Shown one piece after another: positions 15,199 to 22,595 of a DNA stretch of 32,594 nucleotides. Source of the DNA: JAPLHV01 sp964464245 (GTDB lineage Bacteria; Caldisericota; JANLFM01). Below the pieces are notes generated by a model. It ran no database searches, had not been told where the DNA came from, and was given only the letters and a program-made list of their open reading frames with translations. The stretch spans positions 1 through 32,594 of the forward strand of contig CAYXFH010000182.1 of the NCBI GenBank assembly GCA_964464245.1, in the 5' to 3' direction. Both the position numbers and the translations under genes were made by a program. The stretch's first letter is position 1. Every line of letters begins with the position of its first letter.

Positions 15199-16012
15199 CC
15201 TAATTATCCAGGTTCGTCTTGCTGAGGACATCATCATCCGTTTCCTCCGTGCCGAGACCAAGAAGGCCGGCTTCCGCCGCTATGTTCTGGGACTCTCCGG
15301 GGGATTGGACTCCGCTCTCCTGGCCGCACTAGTCGTGGCTGCCCTGGGCAAGGCGGCGATCCTGCCTTATTTCCTTCCTTTCCGAAGCTCGAGCCCAGCC
15401 AGCCAGAAGGATGCCGAGCGAGTATGCCAACAACTCGGTTTGACCCTGCGTCGGATCGAGATTACCGCCCAAGTGGAGGCTTACTTCGAACAAGTCGGCG
15501 AGGCCGACGCGCTACGGCGGGGCAACAAGATGGCCCGTGAGCGGATGGCGATCCTCTTCGACCAGGCCATGGCCCATCAAGCTTTGGTGGTAGGCGCCAG
15601 TAACAAGTCCGAATTGCTGCTGGGTTACGGCACCTGGTTTGGGGATCTGGCCGCTTCCTCTTTTCCCATCGGCGACCTCTACAAAACCCAGGTTCGTCAG
15701 ATGGGGCGGGAGCTGCAATTGCCGGCGGAAGTGCTGGAGAAGGCGCCGACCGCTGACCTTTGGTCCGGCCAGACCGACGAGGGCGAGCTGGGCTTCACCT
15801 ACGAGCTTGCCGACCAGATCCTCTTCCTCTTTGTCGAGGAGCGTCTGACCGAAGCGGAGATTGTGCGGGCCGGTTTCCCCCCGGCCACCGTTGGAGCGAT
15901 CACTAATCGGATCCGCCAGTCCCAGTTCAAGCGGCGGCTTCCTCCCGTATGCAAACTTTCCAGCCGCACCGTGGGGTGGGATTTCCGCTATTTGCGAGAC
16001 TGGAAGGGGTAG
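15179..16012 (+). CDS. nadE: NAD(+) synthetase, synthetase domain protein
   Basis: 277 residues, the size of ammonia-type NadE. The ATP-pyrophosphatase motif SGGLDS is at residues 40-45, and GNKMARERMAILFDQA, VVGASNKSELLLGYGT and FGDLAASSFPIGDLYKTQVR are the NadE core; PTADLWSGQTDEGELGFTYE ends it. It amidates deamido-NAD+ to NAD+. The start lies 20 bp inside the upstream glutaminase-like gene, so the two are translationally coupled and probably form one glutamine-dependent enzyme. Last of the ftsH-led biosynthetic genes before the phosphatase-like gene, which follows with no gap. Confidence 0.93.
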   Translation: MNVRAVDLIIQVRLAEDIIIRFLRAETKKAGFRRYVLGLSGGLDSALLAALVVAALGKAAILPYFLPFRSSSPASQKDAERVCQQLGLTLRRIEITAQVEAYFEQVGEADALRRGNKMARERMAILFDQAMAHQALVVGASNKSELLLGYGTWFGDLAASSFPIGDLYKTQVRQMGRELQLPAEVLEKAPTADLWSGQTDEGELGFTYELADQILFLFVEERLTEAEIVRAGFPPATVGAITNRIRQSQFKRRLPPVCKLSSRTVGWDFRYLRDWKG

Positions 16013-17719
16013 GTGAGCAAGCCTTTCCCGGTCCTTGTCGGAGCCAGCACCGATCCCGGCCAGCAAAAGGTCAACGAGGATGCCTTCTACATCTTCGAGA
16101 ACCGCATCTCGCCGAAGAACCCACTTCTCTTGGAGGGGCTCTACGCGGTGGCCGACGCCGATAGTCCGGACGCTCATGGTGACGCCGCCTCCCGCCTAGC
16201 GCTGACCACTATCGCCCAGAAGATGGAGCCCATCCTGGGGCATGAAGAGGGGTCACTCCTACGGATCCTCCAGGAGGGGATCGAGGAGGCCCACCGCCGC
16301 TTGCAGGAGTTGGCCCGTCACGAGAATTGGCGAAACATCCGTGTCTCACTGGCTTGCGTCCTGTTGATCGGCACTCATCTGATCTACACCTCGGCGGGGA
16401 GTTGCTCGATCTTTCTCCTGCGCGACGATGAACTTCGCGAATTGAGCCACACCGCCCCCTTGGTCCAGGGGCAAGAAGTGCTCTCACCGGCCTTGGGCGA
16501 AGAGGGTTTTCGCACTGATGTCTTCGAAGTTCGCCTGCGTGAGGGGGACAGTTTGCTTCTTGCCACGGACGGCTTGGTAGAGCGGGTCCGCTACCGCGAC
16601 CTGGCTGAGGTTTTGCACTGGAGCCTTTCCCCACAAGCGGCCGGTGATCGGCTGCTCTCCTTGGCGGTGCGGGCCGGGAGCCGCGAGAACATGACCGCTC
16701 TGGTGCTGGACATCCAGCCTGTTCGGCATGGCAACAGCAACTGGTGGAAGATCGTCCTGGGATTGCTGGCAGTCTTGGTTGTAGGCTTCGCCATCACCTT
16801 CATCCTGCTGCAGCGGCGAGGTTCCCCACCGGAGACGCCCGCCTCGCCAAGCTCCTCCAGCGAGGCTTCCAGTGAATCCCTAAGCGCTCGCTACATCTTC
16901 ATTTCCGGCCTGCAGGATCCCTACGCTTTGCTCCAAGTGGAGGATATTTTTTACGTTCTGGATAAAGGCCAGAAAAAGGTCTTGGCCTACACAAGCAATG
17001 GCAAGCCGGTGGAATCCTTCGATGGTTCGCTGAAGGAAGCCGAGGCTCCCTGCGATTTGGTAGAGGGACCCACCGTCCTTTTCGTGTTGGATGCGGCGGG
17101 CAAGATCTTTGCAGTCTCGGTGCCGGATGGCGCTGTGGAGACGGTGGAAATCGACATGGGTGAAAATGGTTCCCTCTCTTCACCGCGGGCCATCGCCTTT
17201 GATGGATCCTATTATTACATCGCCGATCGTGGTAACGACCGGATCGTTTATTTGGATCGCAACTTCCGCTACGCCGGCGAGTACGGTGGCTTGGCGGAAG
17301 GGAAGCCGGTGCTGGAGAAACCCAACGGTCTGGCCGTGGACGATGCCGGCAATCTTTACGTCAGCTTGAAGGACGCTCACCAGGTAGTCAAACTGGACCC
17401 AAATGGACTAGTGATTGCCCGTGCGGGAAGCGAGGCCACTTCGATCGGCATCTACGACGGGCCGGCGGACCTCGGCCTAACCGCCAATCAGCAACAGGTG
17501 TTGGCGCCGGAGATGTCTTTGGACAAAGTCCTGGTCTACGATGCCGAGCTGAATTTGCAGTACAAGGTCGGACGCGAGCAGCTGCCCGGCGCCAATTTCC
17601 GCGACCCGAAGTGTGTCTTCGTTTCAGGACAAGCGCTTTTCGTGGCCGGCGGATCGAGTGAAGACGGGCAGGGGACCGTCTGGCGGATTCCCTGGAACTT
17701 GGTTCTCGGCGCTCCCTAA
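16013..17719 (+). CDS. PP2C-like phosphatase with membrane anchor and beta-propeller domain
   Basis: 568 residues, GTG start directly after the nadE stop. Residues 5-235 are a PP2C domain: NEDAFYI (Asp23), VADAD (Asp48), LATDG (Asp186) and RENMTALVLD. The usual DGMGG is replaced by DADSP and the usual metal-binding Asp of DN is Glu225, so activity may be altered. One membrane helix follows (about 245-267), then a Ser/Pro linker (271-290), then ~275 residues with repeated NHL/SMP-30-like blades such as SPRAIAFDGSYYYIADRGND and KPNGLAVDDAGNLYVSLKDA. With the PP2C in the cytoplasm the propeller would be outside. Function not known; a sensor that controls protein phosphorylation is an inference. 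Confidence 0.75.
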   Translation: MSKPFPVLVGASTDPGQQKVNEDAFYIFENRISPKNPLLLEGLYAVADADSPDAHGDAASRLALTTIAQKMEPILGHEEGSLLRILQEGIEEAHRRLQELARHENWRNIRVSLACVLLIGTHLIYTSAGSCSIFLLRDDELRELSHTAPLVQGQEVLSPALGEEGFRTDVFEVRLREGDSLLLATDGLVERVRYRDLAEVLHWSLSPQAAGDRLLSLAVRAGSRENMTALVLDIQPVRHGNSNWWKIVLGLLAVLVVGFAITFILLQRRGSPPETPASPSSSSEASSESLSARYIFISGLQDPYALLQVEDIFYVLDKGQKKVLAYTSNGKPVESFDGSLKEAEAPCDLVEGPTVLFVLDAAGKIFAVSVPDGAVETVEIDMGENGSLSSPRAIAFDGSYYYIADRGNDRIVYLDRNFRYAGEYGGLAEGKPVLEKPNGLAVDDAGNLYVSLKDAHQVVKLDPNGLVIARAGSEATSIGIYDGPADLGLTANQQQVLAPEMSLDKVLVYDAELNLQYKVGREQLPGANFRDPKCVFVSGQALFVAGGSSEDGQGTVWRIPWNLVLGAP

Positions 17720-17726
17720 AGAAACC

Positions 17727-17834
17727 AGCCCCCGGCAGCTAGACAGCCCTCGGCAGCTAGATAGCCCCCGGCAGCTAGACAGCCCCCGGCAGCTAGATAG
17801 CCCCCGGCAGCTAGATAGCCCCCGGCAGGGTGAT
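17727..17834 (+). repeat. Dispersed GC-rich tandem repeat, copy B (six 18-bp units)
   Basis: Six head-to-tail units of AGCCCCCGGCAGCTAGA(C/T); unit 2 has one change (CCCTCGG) and unit 6 diverges at its end (GCAGGGTGAT). The array fills the gap between the PP2C-like gene (stop 17719) and the malic enzyme ribosome binding site. The core CCC(G/C)CGGCAGC is shared with the arrays at 11970 and 24116. Confidence 0.92.
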
Positions 17835-17860
17835 ACCATCCAGGAGAGGAAAAACCAATC

Positions 17861-19194
17861 GTGGACAAGAAAGAACTGCTGGCCAAAGTCAACAAGCCAT
17901 TCGAAGAGGCTATGCGCCTTCACCTCTTTTATCGAGGCAAGATCGAAGTGGCGCCGAAGCGCTGTATCCGCTCGGTGAGGACTTCGCCATCTGGTATACC
18001 CCCGGCGTGGCTGCCCCTTGCAAGGCGATCCAGAAAGACCCCGATCTGGTCTATGAATACACCAACAAATGGAACACAGTGGCAGTGATCTCGGACTGCA
18101 CCCGGATTCTCGGCTTGGGCGATATCGGTCCCGAGGCGGGCTTGCTGGCGATGGAAGGGAAGGCTCTCCTTTTCAAATACCTGGGCGGCGTGGACGCTTT
18201 CCCGCTGACCCTGGACGCCAAAGACCCCGCCCGCTTCATAGACATCGTGAAAGCTTTGCAGCCGGCCCTAGGAGGCGTCAACCTGGAGGATATCGCCCAG
18301 CCCAAGCGCTTCGGTATCCTCGACCAATTGCGGCAGGAGATGCGCATCCCGATCTGGCACGACGACCAGCAAGGCGCCGCTGCCGTCACCCTGGCTGGGC
18401 TAATCAACGCCTTGAAGATCGTCGGCAAGCCGCTGGGGGAGATCCGCCTGGTCATGGTCGGCGCCGGCGCCGCAGGTTTGGCAACCTACCGCGTCTTGCG
18501 GGCGGCCGGCTTGAAGCCGGAGCAAGTCGTGTTGGTGGACGAGCACGGCATTCTGGGATCCTGGATGAGCGAGCTGGAGGGTGAAAACCCGACTCTTTTC
18601 ACCAGCCTGCAAGGGACCAACCCGGAGCGACTTCACGGCGGCATCGGAGATGCGATGCGTGGCGTCGATGTCGTGATCGCCTACTCCAAACCCGGCCCCG
18701 ATACCATCGCCCCGGCTTGGATCGGCCGTATGAGCATGGATCCGATCCTTTTCACTTGCGCCAACCCGATCCCTGAGATCTGGCCCTGGGATGCACACGA
18801 GGGTGGCGCCCGGATCGTAGCCACCGGCCGCTCCGACTTCCCCAACCAAGTGAACAACTCGTTGGGTTTCCCCGGTATCTTTCGCGGCGCACTGGATGTG
18901 CGGTCCCGCGCCATTTCCGATGAGATGTGCATCGCCGCGGCAGAAGATTTGGCTGCCTCGGCCGAACGAAGTGGACTGCGCGAGGACCGCTTGATCCCTA
19001 CCATGGATGACTGGACAGTTTTCGTCGAAGAAACCGTAGCGGTCGGGATGAAGGCCGTCGAACAGGGCCTACCCCGCCTTCAGCTAAGCGAGGAGGAGCT
19101 TCGGGGGCAAGCCCAGCGAATCATTCGTCGGGCGAGAAGGGAAACGGAGGTCTTGGCGCGGGAAGGGCTCGTCCCGCTGTCCCCAGCGGAGTAA
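17861..19194 (+). CDS. NAD(P)-dependent malic enzyme, apparent frameshift near codon 39
   Basis: Start GTG 17861 with AGGAGAGG upstream. The first ~39 codons read MDKKELLAKVNKPFEEAMRL and FYRGKIEVAPKRCIRSV, the normal N-terminus. At about 17975-17980 the conserved continuation DFAIWYTPGVAAPCKAI is found in another frame (one base appears missing) and runs to 19194. Later motifs are intact: ISDCTRILGLGDIGPEAG, ALLFKYLGGVDAFP (with the catalytic Lys), PIWHDDQQGAAAV, the NAD-binding MVGAGAAGLATYRVL and FTCANPIPEIWP. It decarboxylates malate to pyruvate. No slippery heptamer is visible at the junction, so a sequencing/assembly error or a real mutation is more likely than programmed shifting. First gene of the fumarase-thiol operon. 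Confidence 0.85.
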
Positions 19195-19197
19195 ACG

Positions 19198-20040
19198 GTG
19201 CGGGAAGTCGCTGTTTCACTACTACGGGATGCTGTACAGGATCTCTGTCTGGAGGCCAACGTTGTCCTCCCGGACGATACTCTGCAAGCCTTGGAGCGGG
19301 CGCTGGTTGAGGAAACATCACTGCGTGGCCGTTACATCCTGGAGGAGATCCTGGCCAACGACCGGCGAGCGCGGGACTGCCGGTTGCCGGCCTGTCAAGA
19401 CACGGGATTGGCCATCCTCTTCCTAGAGTTAGGGCAAGATGTTTCCCTGGTTGGAGGCGATCTGTGCCAGGCTATTAATGAAGGGGTGCGTCAGGGCTAT
19501 CGTCGGGGATACCTGCGCAATTCGGTCTCCCTAGACCCACTGCGGCGGGCCAATAGTGGCGACAATACGCCGGCCGTGCTGCATGTGGAAGTAGTCCCAG
19601 GCGATTCCTTGAGGTTGACCCTCCTTCCCAAGGGCGGGGGAGCAGAGAATGCCAGCGCCCTCTCCATGTTGACCGCCGCCAGCGGTTGGGAGGGGGTGCG
19701 CCGCTTCATCCTGGAGCAAGTCTGCCGCCTCGGTCCGAGCGCCTGTCCCCCCCTAGTGCTGGGTGTGGGGGTGGGAGGCTCCTTTGAGAGCTGCGCTTTG
19801 TTGGCCAAGAAGGCCTTGCTCCGCCCCCTCGGCCGATCGCATCTGGATCCCCAGGTGGCGTCCTGGGAGGGCGAATTGCGAACGGCGGTCAACGACCTCG
19901 GCATCGGGCCAATGGGCTTGGGAGGACACACCACTGCCCTTTCGGTAGCCATTGAAGTGGCTCCCTGCCACATCGCCTCTTTGCCGGTGGCCGTGAACCT
20001 AAACTGTCACTCCCACCGACGCCGAAGCGTGTCTCTGTGA
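19198..20040 (+). CDS. Fumarate hydratase class I, alpha subunit
   Basis: 280 residues, GTG start 3 nt after the malic enzyme stop. This is the [4Fe-4S]-binding N-terminal part of the two-subunit class I fumarase: the cluster cysteines are probably Cys66 (LPACQDTG), Cys199 (GVGGSFESC) and Cys270 (NLNCHSHRR). NTPAVLHVEVVPGDSLRLTL and PKGGGAENAS are also typical. With the beta subunit it interconverts fumarate and L-malate; an oxygen-sensitive cluster fits an anaerobe. A tartrate dehydratase role is an alternative for this family, but malic enzyme next door favours fumarase. Confidence 0.92.
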   Translation: MREVAVSLLRDAVQDLCLEANVVLPDDTLQALERALVEETSLRGRYILEEILANDRRARDCRLPACQDTGLAILFLELGQDVSLVGGDLCQAINEGVRQGYRRGYLRNSVSLDPLRRANSGDNTPAVLHVEVVPGDSLRLTLLPKGGGAENASALSMLTAASGWEGVRRFILEQVCRLGPSACPPLVLGVGVGGSFESCALLAKKALLRPLGRSHLDPQVASWEGELRTAVNDLGIGPMGLGGHTTALSVAIEVAPCHIASLPVAVNLNCHSHRRRSVSL

Positions 20041-20603
20041 TAGTGTTCTCTTTACGCACTCCCCTCGCGGAAATTGATTTGCTGCCCTTGCAAGCCGGAG
20101 ACCGGGTGCTCCTAACAGGGTGTCTCTATACTGCCCGCGACACTGCTCACCAACGACTGGTTGCCCTGTTAAACCAAGGACTCTCCCCGCCTTTTCCCTT
20201 GGAAGGGTCGGTGCTGTACTACTGCGGCCCTTCGCCGGCCCCGCCAGGGAGGGTCATCGGCTCGGCCGGCCCCACTACGGCAGGTCGCATGGATCCCTAC
20301 ACCCCATGTTTATTGGCGACCGGCGTGAGGGCAACCATCGGCAAAGGTCCGCGATCCCTGGTTATACAGCAAGCAATGGTTCAATATCGCGCCATCTACC
20401 TGGCAGCGACAGGCGGCGCAGGCGCTCTGTTGGCTCAAACGATCATCGCTGTTGAGCTGGTAGCCTACCCGGAATTGGGACCAGAGGCTATATATCGCTT
20501 ACAGGTGGTCGATTTCCCAGCAATCGTGGCCATCGACCTGGCTGGCCGGGATCTCTACCAGCAGGTCCGCCAACAAACGGTTTGCGGTGACCGAGGGTGC
20601 TGA
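20037..20603 (+). CDS. Fumarate hydratase class I, beta subunit
   Basis: 188 residues; GTG at 20037 overlaps the alpha stop (GTGA). TGCLYTARDTAHQRL (about 28-42), YYCGPSPAPPGRVIGSAGPT and TAGRMDPYTP followed by TIGKG are the substrate-binding motifs of the C-terminal fumarase domain. Length is normal for the split subunit. The C-terminus adds a short tail with two cysteines (TVCGDRGC) of unknown role. The next gene starts 7 bp inside it. Confidence 0.92.
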   Translation: MIVFSLRTPLAEIDLLPLQAGDRVLLTGCLYTARDTAHQRLVALLNQGLSPPFPLEGSVLYYCGPSPAPPGRVIGSAGPTTAGRMDPYTPCLLATGVRATIGKGPRSLVIQQAMVQYRAIYLAATGGAGALLAQTIIAVELVAYPELGPEAIYRLQVVDFPAIVAIDLAGRDLYQQVRQQTVCGDRGC

Positions 20604-21235
20604 CCTTGCCCGACTGGGTGAAGCGGATCACGGTTGGCCCGCTGCAAACCAACGCTTACTTGTTAGAACTAGGAGAAGCCTATTGGTTGATCGATCCAGG
20701 CGGGGAGGGGAGCCGCCTGGCGACTCTCTTGCCGCATGAGAAGGATGTGACAGTGTACTTGACGCATGGCCACGCCGACCACTGGGCTGGCTTGTGCAGC
20801 CTTCAGCTGCGCAGGCCTGGCTTGCGCTGGTTTTTCCCACGGCAGGATGAGGAGATGATCACCGGAGTTGACCGGCGGTTTCTCTCTTTCCTTGGCGAGG
20901 ATTTCCCAGAGCTCACCGGCATACCGCTGGAGGCGCCGCAAGAGTTGGAAGCCGGGGGGAGGTATTTCTCCTTGCTTCATCTCCCCGGCCACACTCCCGG
21001 GCATTTGGCTTTCCTCTGTAAAGACTGCACCGGCGGGGGAATACTCTTCGCCGGCGACCTTCTCTTCCGAGGGGGAGTTGGTCGAACCGACTTGCCCGGC
21101 GGCTCCTTCCGCCGCCTCCAGGAGAGCCTCTCCCGGCTCTTGAAGCTGCCAGGAGAGACGGTCGTTTGCCCTGGTCATGGCCCTCGCACTACCATCAATG
21201 CAGAGCGAGAGATGATCGAGGATTTATTGGCGTGA
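20597..21235 (+). CDS. Metallo-beta-lactamase fold hydrolase, glyoxalase II-like
   Basis: 212 residues, GTG start overlapping the fumarase beta gene. Metal ligands are complete: THGHADH (56-62), LPGHTPGH, AGDLLFRGGVGRTD and CPGHGP. This arrangement is that of YcbL-type/hydroxyacylglutathione hydrolase-like proteins, which cleave thioesters such as S-lactoyl-thiols. In an operon with bacillithiol-like genes, its substrate could be an S-acyl derivative of the local thiol; that is inference, since the family is wide and many members have unknown substrates. The stop overlaps the glycosyltransferase start (GTGA). Confidence 0.83.
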   Translation: MLTLPDWVKRITVGPLQTNAYLLELGEAYWLIDPGGEGSRLATLLPHEKDVTVYLTHGHADHWAGLCSLQLRRPGLRWFFPRQDEEMITGVDRRFLSFLGEDFPELTGIPLEAPQELEAGGRYFSLLHLPGHTPGHLAFLCKDCTGGGILFAGDLLFRGGVGRTDLPGGSFRRLQESLSRLLKLPGETVVCPGHGPRTTINAEREMIEDLLA

Positions 21236-21927
21236 GCGACCTGATCTTGATGCCCTGTTACAACGAAGCGAAGACGCTCCCCGGGGCGGTGGCCGAAGTA
21301 CTGCGCTGGCGGGGGGAGGCAGACGTGCTGGTAGTCGATGACGGCTCGCAGGACCAGAGCCTTCAGTTGCTGGCTGGATTCCCGGTGGCCGTACTGCGTC
21401 ATTGCAATAACGAGGGCTATGGGCAAACGCTGATAGATGGTTTCGCCTACGCTGTTACGCACCACTACCAAGCGTGCGTCACCTTGGATTGCGACGAGCA
21501 GCACGAGCCGCACCTGATCCCCCGGTTTTTGGCTGAGCTGTCCAACTGCGATGTGGTCTCCGGCAGCCGCTACCTAGAGCCGAGCGAAGAGATCCCCCCG
21601 CCCGGCCGGTACCAGATCAATCAGGAGATCACCGAGTTGCTTCGTTCTCTCACCGGCCTCTCCCTGACCGATTCCTTCTGCGGCTTCAAAGCTTATCGCT
21701 TAGCCGCCTTGAATCGCTTGCAGATGGACGAGCCGGGCTATGCCTTCCCGGTGCAGTTTTGGATGCAAGCCGCCCGGGCTGGCCTGCGGATCAAGGAGAT
21801 TCCCGTCTCGCTGATCTATAAAAACTTCGACCGACGTTTCCCGGGTCCCCTCAATACCCCGGAGATCCGCCGCCGTTACTACCTGCGCGTCATTGAAGAG
21901 GAGGCCAAAAAATGGCAAAAATCCTAG
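21232..21927 (+). CDS. Glycosyltransferase family 2 protein
   Basis: 231 residues from GTG 21232, which overlaps the previous stop; a longer in-frame start would lie well inside the hydrolase gene. The GT-A nucleotide-binding motif VVDDGSQDQS (Asp36, Asp37) and the metal motif LDCDEQHEP (Asp86, Asp88) are present, with the acceptor-side motif DSFCGFKAYR. It resembles soluble polyprenol-phosphate-mannose synthase-type enzymes but has no membrane segment. Acceptor and sugar are unknown. Because it overlaps a BshB1-like deacetylase by 16 bp, it may stand in for BshA, which normally belongs to the unrelated GT4 family. Confidence 0.85.
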   Translation: MSDLILMPCYNEAKTLPGAVAEVLRWRGEADVLVVDDGSQDQSLQLLAGFPVAVLRHCNNEGYGQTLIDGFAYAVTHHYQACVTLDCDEQHEPHLIPRFLAELSNCDVVSGSRYLEPSEEIPPPGRYQINQEITELLRSLTGLSLTDSFCGFKAYRLAALNRLQMDEPGYAFPVQFWMQAARAGLRIKEIPVSLIYKNFDRRFPGPLNTPEIRRRYYLRVIEEEAKKWQKS

Positions 21928-22595
21928 CCATCGGGGCACACCCCGATGATGTCGAGATCGGCATGGGGGGGACCATTCTGGCCCTCAAGTCAGCGGGGCA
22001 CACGGTCGCCATCTGTGACCTGACCAACGGGGAGCCCACGCCAATGGGCACGGTAGAAGCCCGCTTGGCCGAGAGCCGAGAGGCAGCTCGCCTGTTGGGT
22101 GTGGACCAGCGCTGGACCCTGGACCTGCCCAATCGCTACCTGCGCGACACAGTGGAGGCTCGCGTCAAGGTGGCCGAGGTGATCCGTCGCTTCCGCCCGG
22201 ATGCTCTCTTCATGCACTACTGGAGCGACGCCCACCCTGACCACGTGGCCGCCAATCAATTGGCTGAAGCTGGCCGCTTCTACGCCAAGTTGACCAAGAC
22301 CGACTGGGAGGGTGAACCCATCTATCCACCGCGCATCTTTTGTTTCTTCTCCAACCACTTTCGCGCCGTCTTCCAGCCTGACTACATCCACGATATCTCC
22401 CCCTATATAGAGCAGAAACTTGAAGCCCTGCGAGTTTACCGCACTCAGTTCAACTCCGAACGGAGCAACTTGGCAGTCTTCGACCAGATTAAAGCGATGG
22501 CGATGTGGTGGGGGAACCGTGGCCGCTTTCAGTTCGGTGAGCCCTTCGCTAGCCGCGAGGAGATTGGTTTACGCGACCTGGAGGCGCTCTTGTGA
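21912..22595 (+). CDS. PIG-L family deacetylase, BshB1-like
   Basis: 227 residues. The zinc and catalytic motif AHPDDVEIGMGG (His10, Asp12, Asp13) and the third ligand segment SDAHPDHVAA (His108-His111) are intact. ICDLTNGEPTPMGTVEARLA and REAARLLGV closely follow the BshB1 pattern of Bacillus (CDLT...GTVE.R), which removes acetate from N-acetylglucosaminyl-malate to give GlcN-malate in bacillithiol synthesis. A role on another GlcNAc conjugate or in mycothiol-S-conjugate-amidase-like chemistry is possible. Starts 16 bp inside the GT2 gene and its stop overlaps the GTG of the next gene. Confidence 0.85.
   Translation: MAKILAIGAHPDDVEIGMGGTILALKSAGHTVAICDLTNGEPTPMGTVEARLAESREAARLLGVDQRWTLDLPNRYLRDTVEARVKVAEVIRRFRPDALFMHYWSDAHPDHVAANQLAEAGRFYAKLTKTDWEGEPIYPPRIFCFFSNHFRAVFQPDYIHDISPYIEQKLEALRVYRTQFNSERSNLAVFDQIKAMAMWWGNRGRFQFGEPFASREEIGLRDLEALL

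Noticed and set aside
17727..17834. CRISPR array
   Set aside because: Units are directly adjacent with no variable spacers and no cas genes are present.
17613..17978. Reading frames through the 18-bp array giving PRQLDS or CRGLSS repeats
   Set aside because: The unit length is a multiple of three, so all frames stay open by construction; no start site or conserved part supports a repeat protein.
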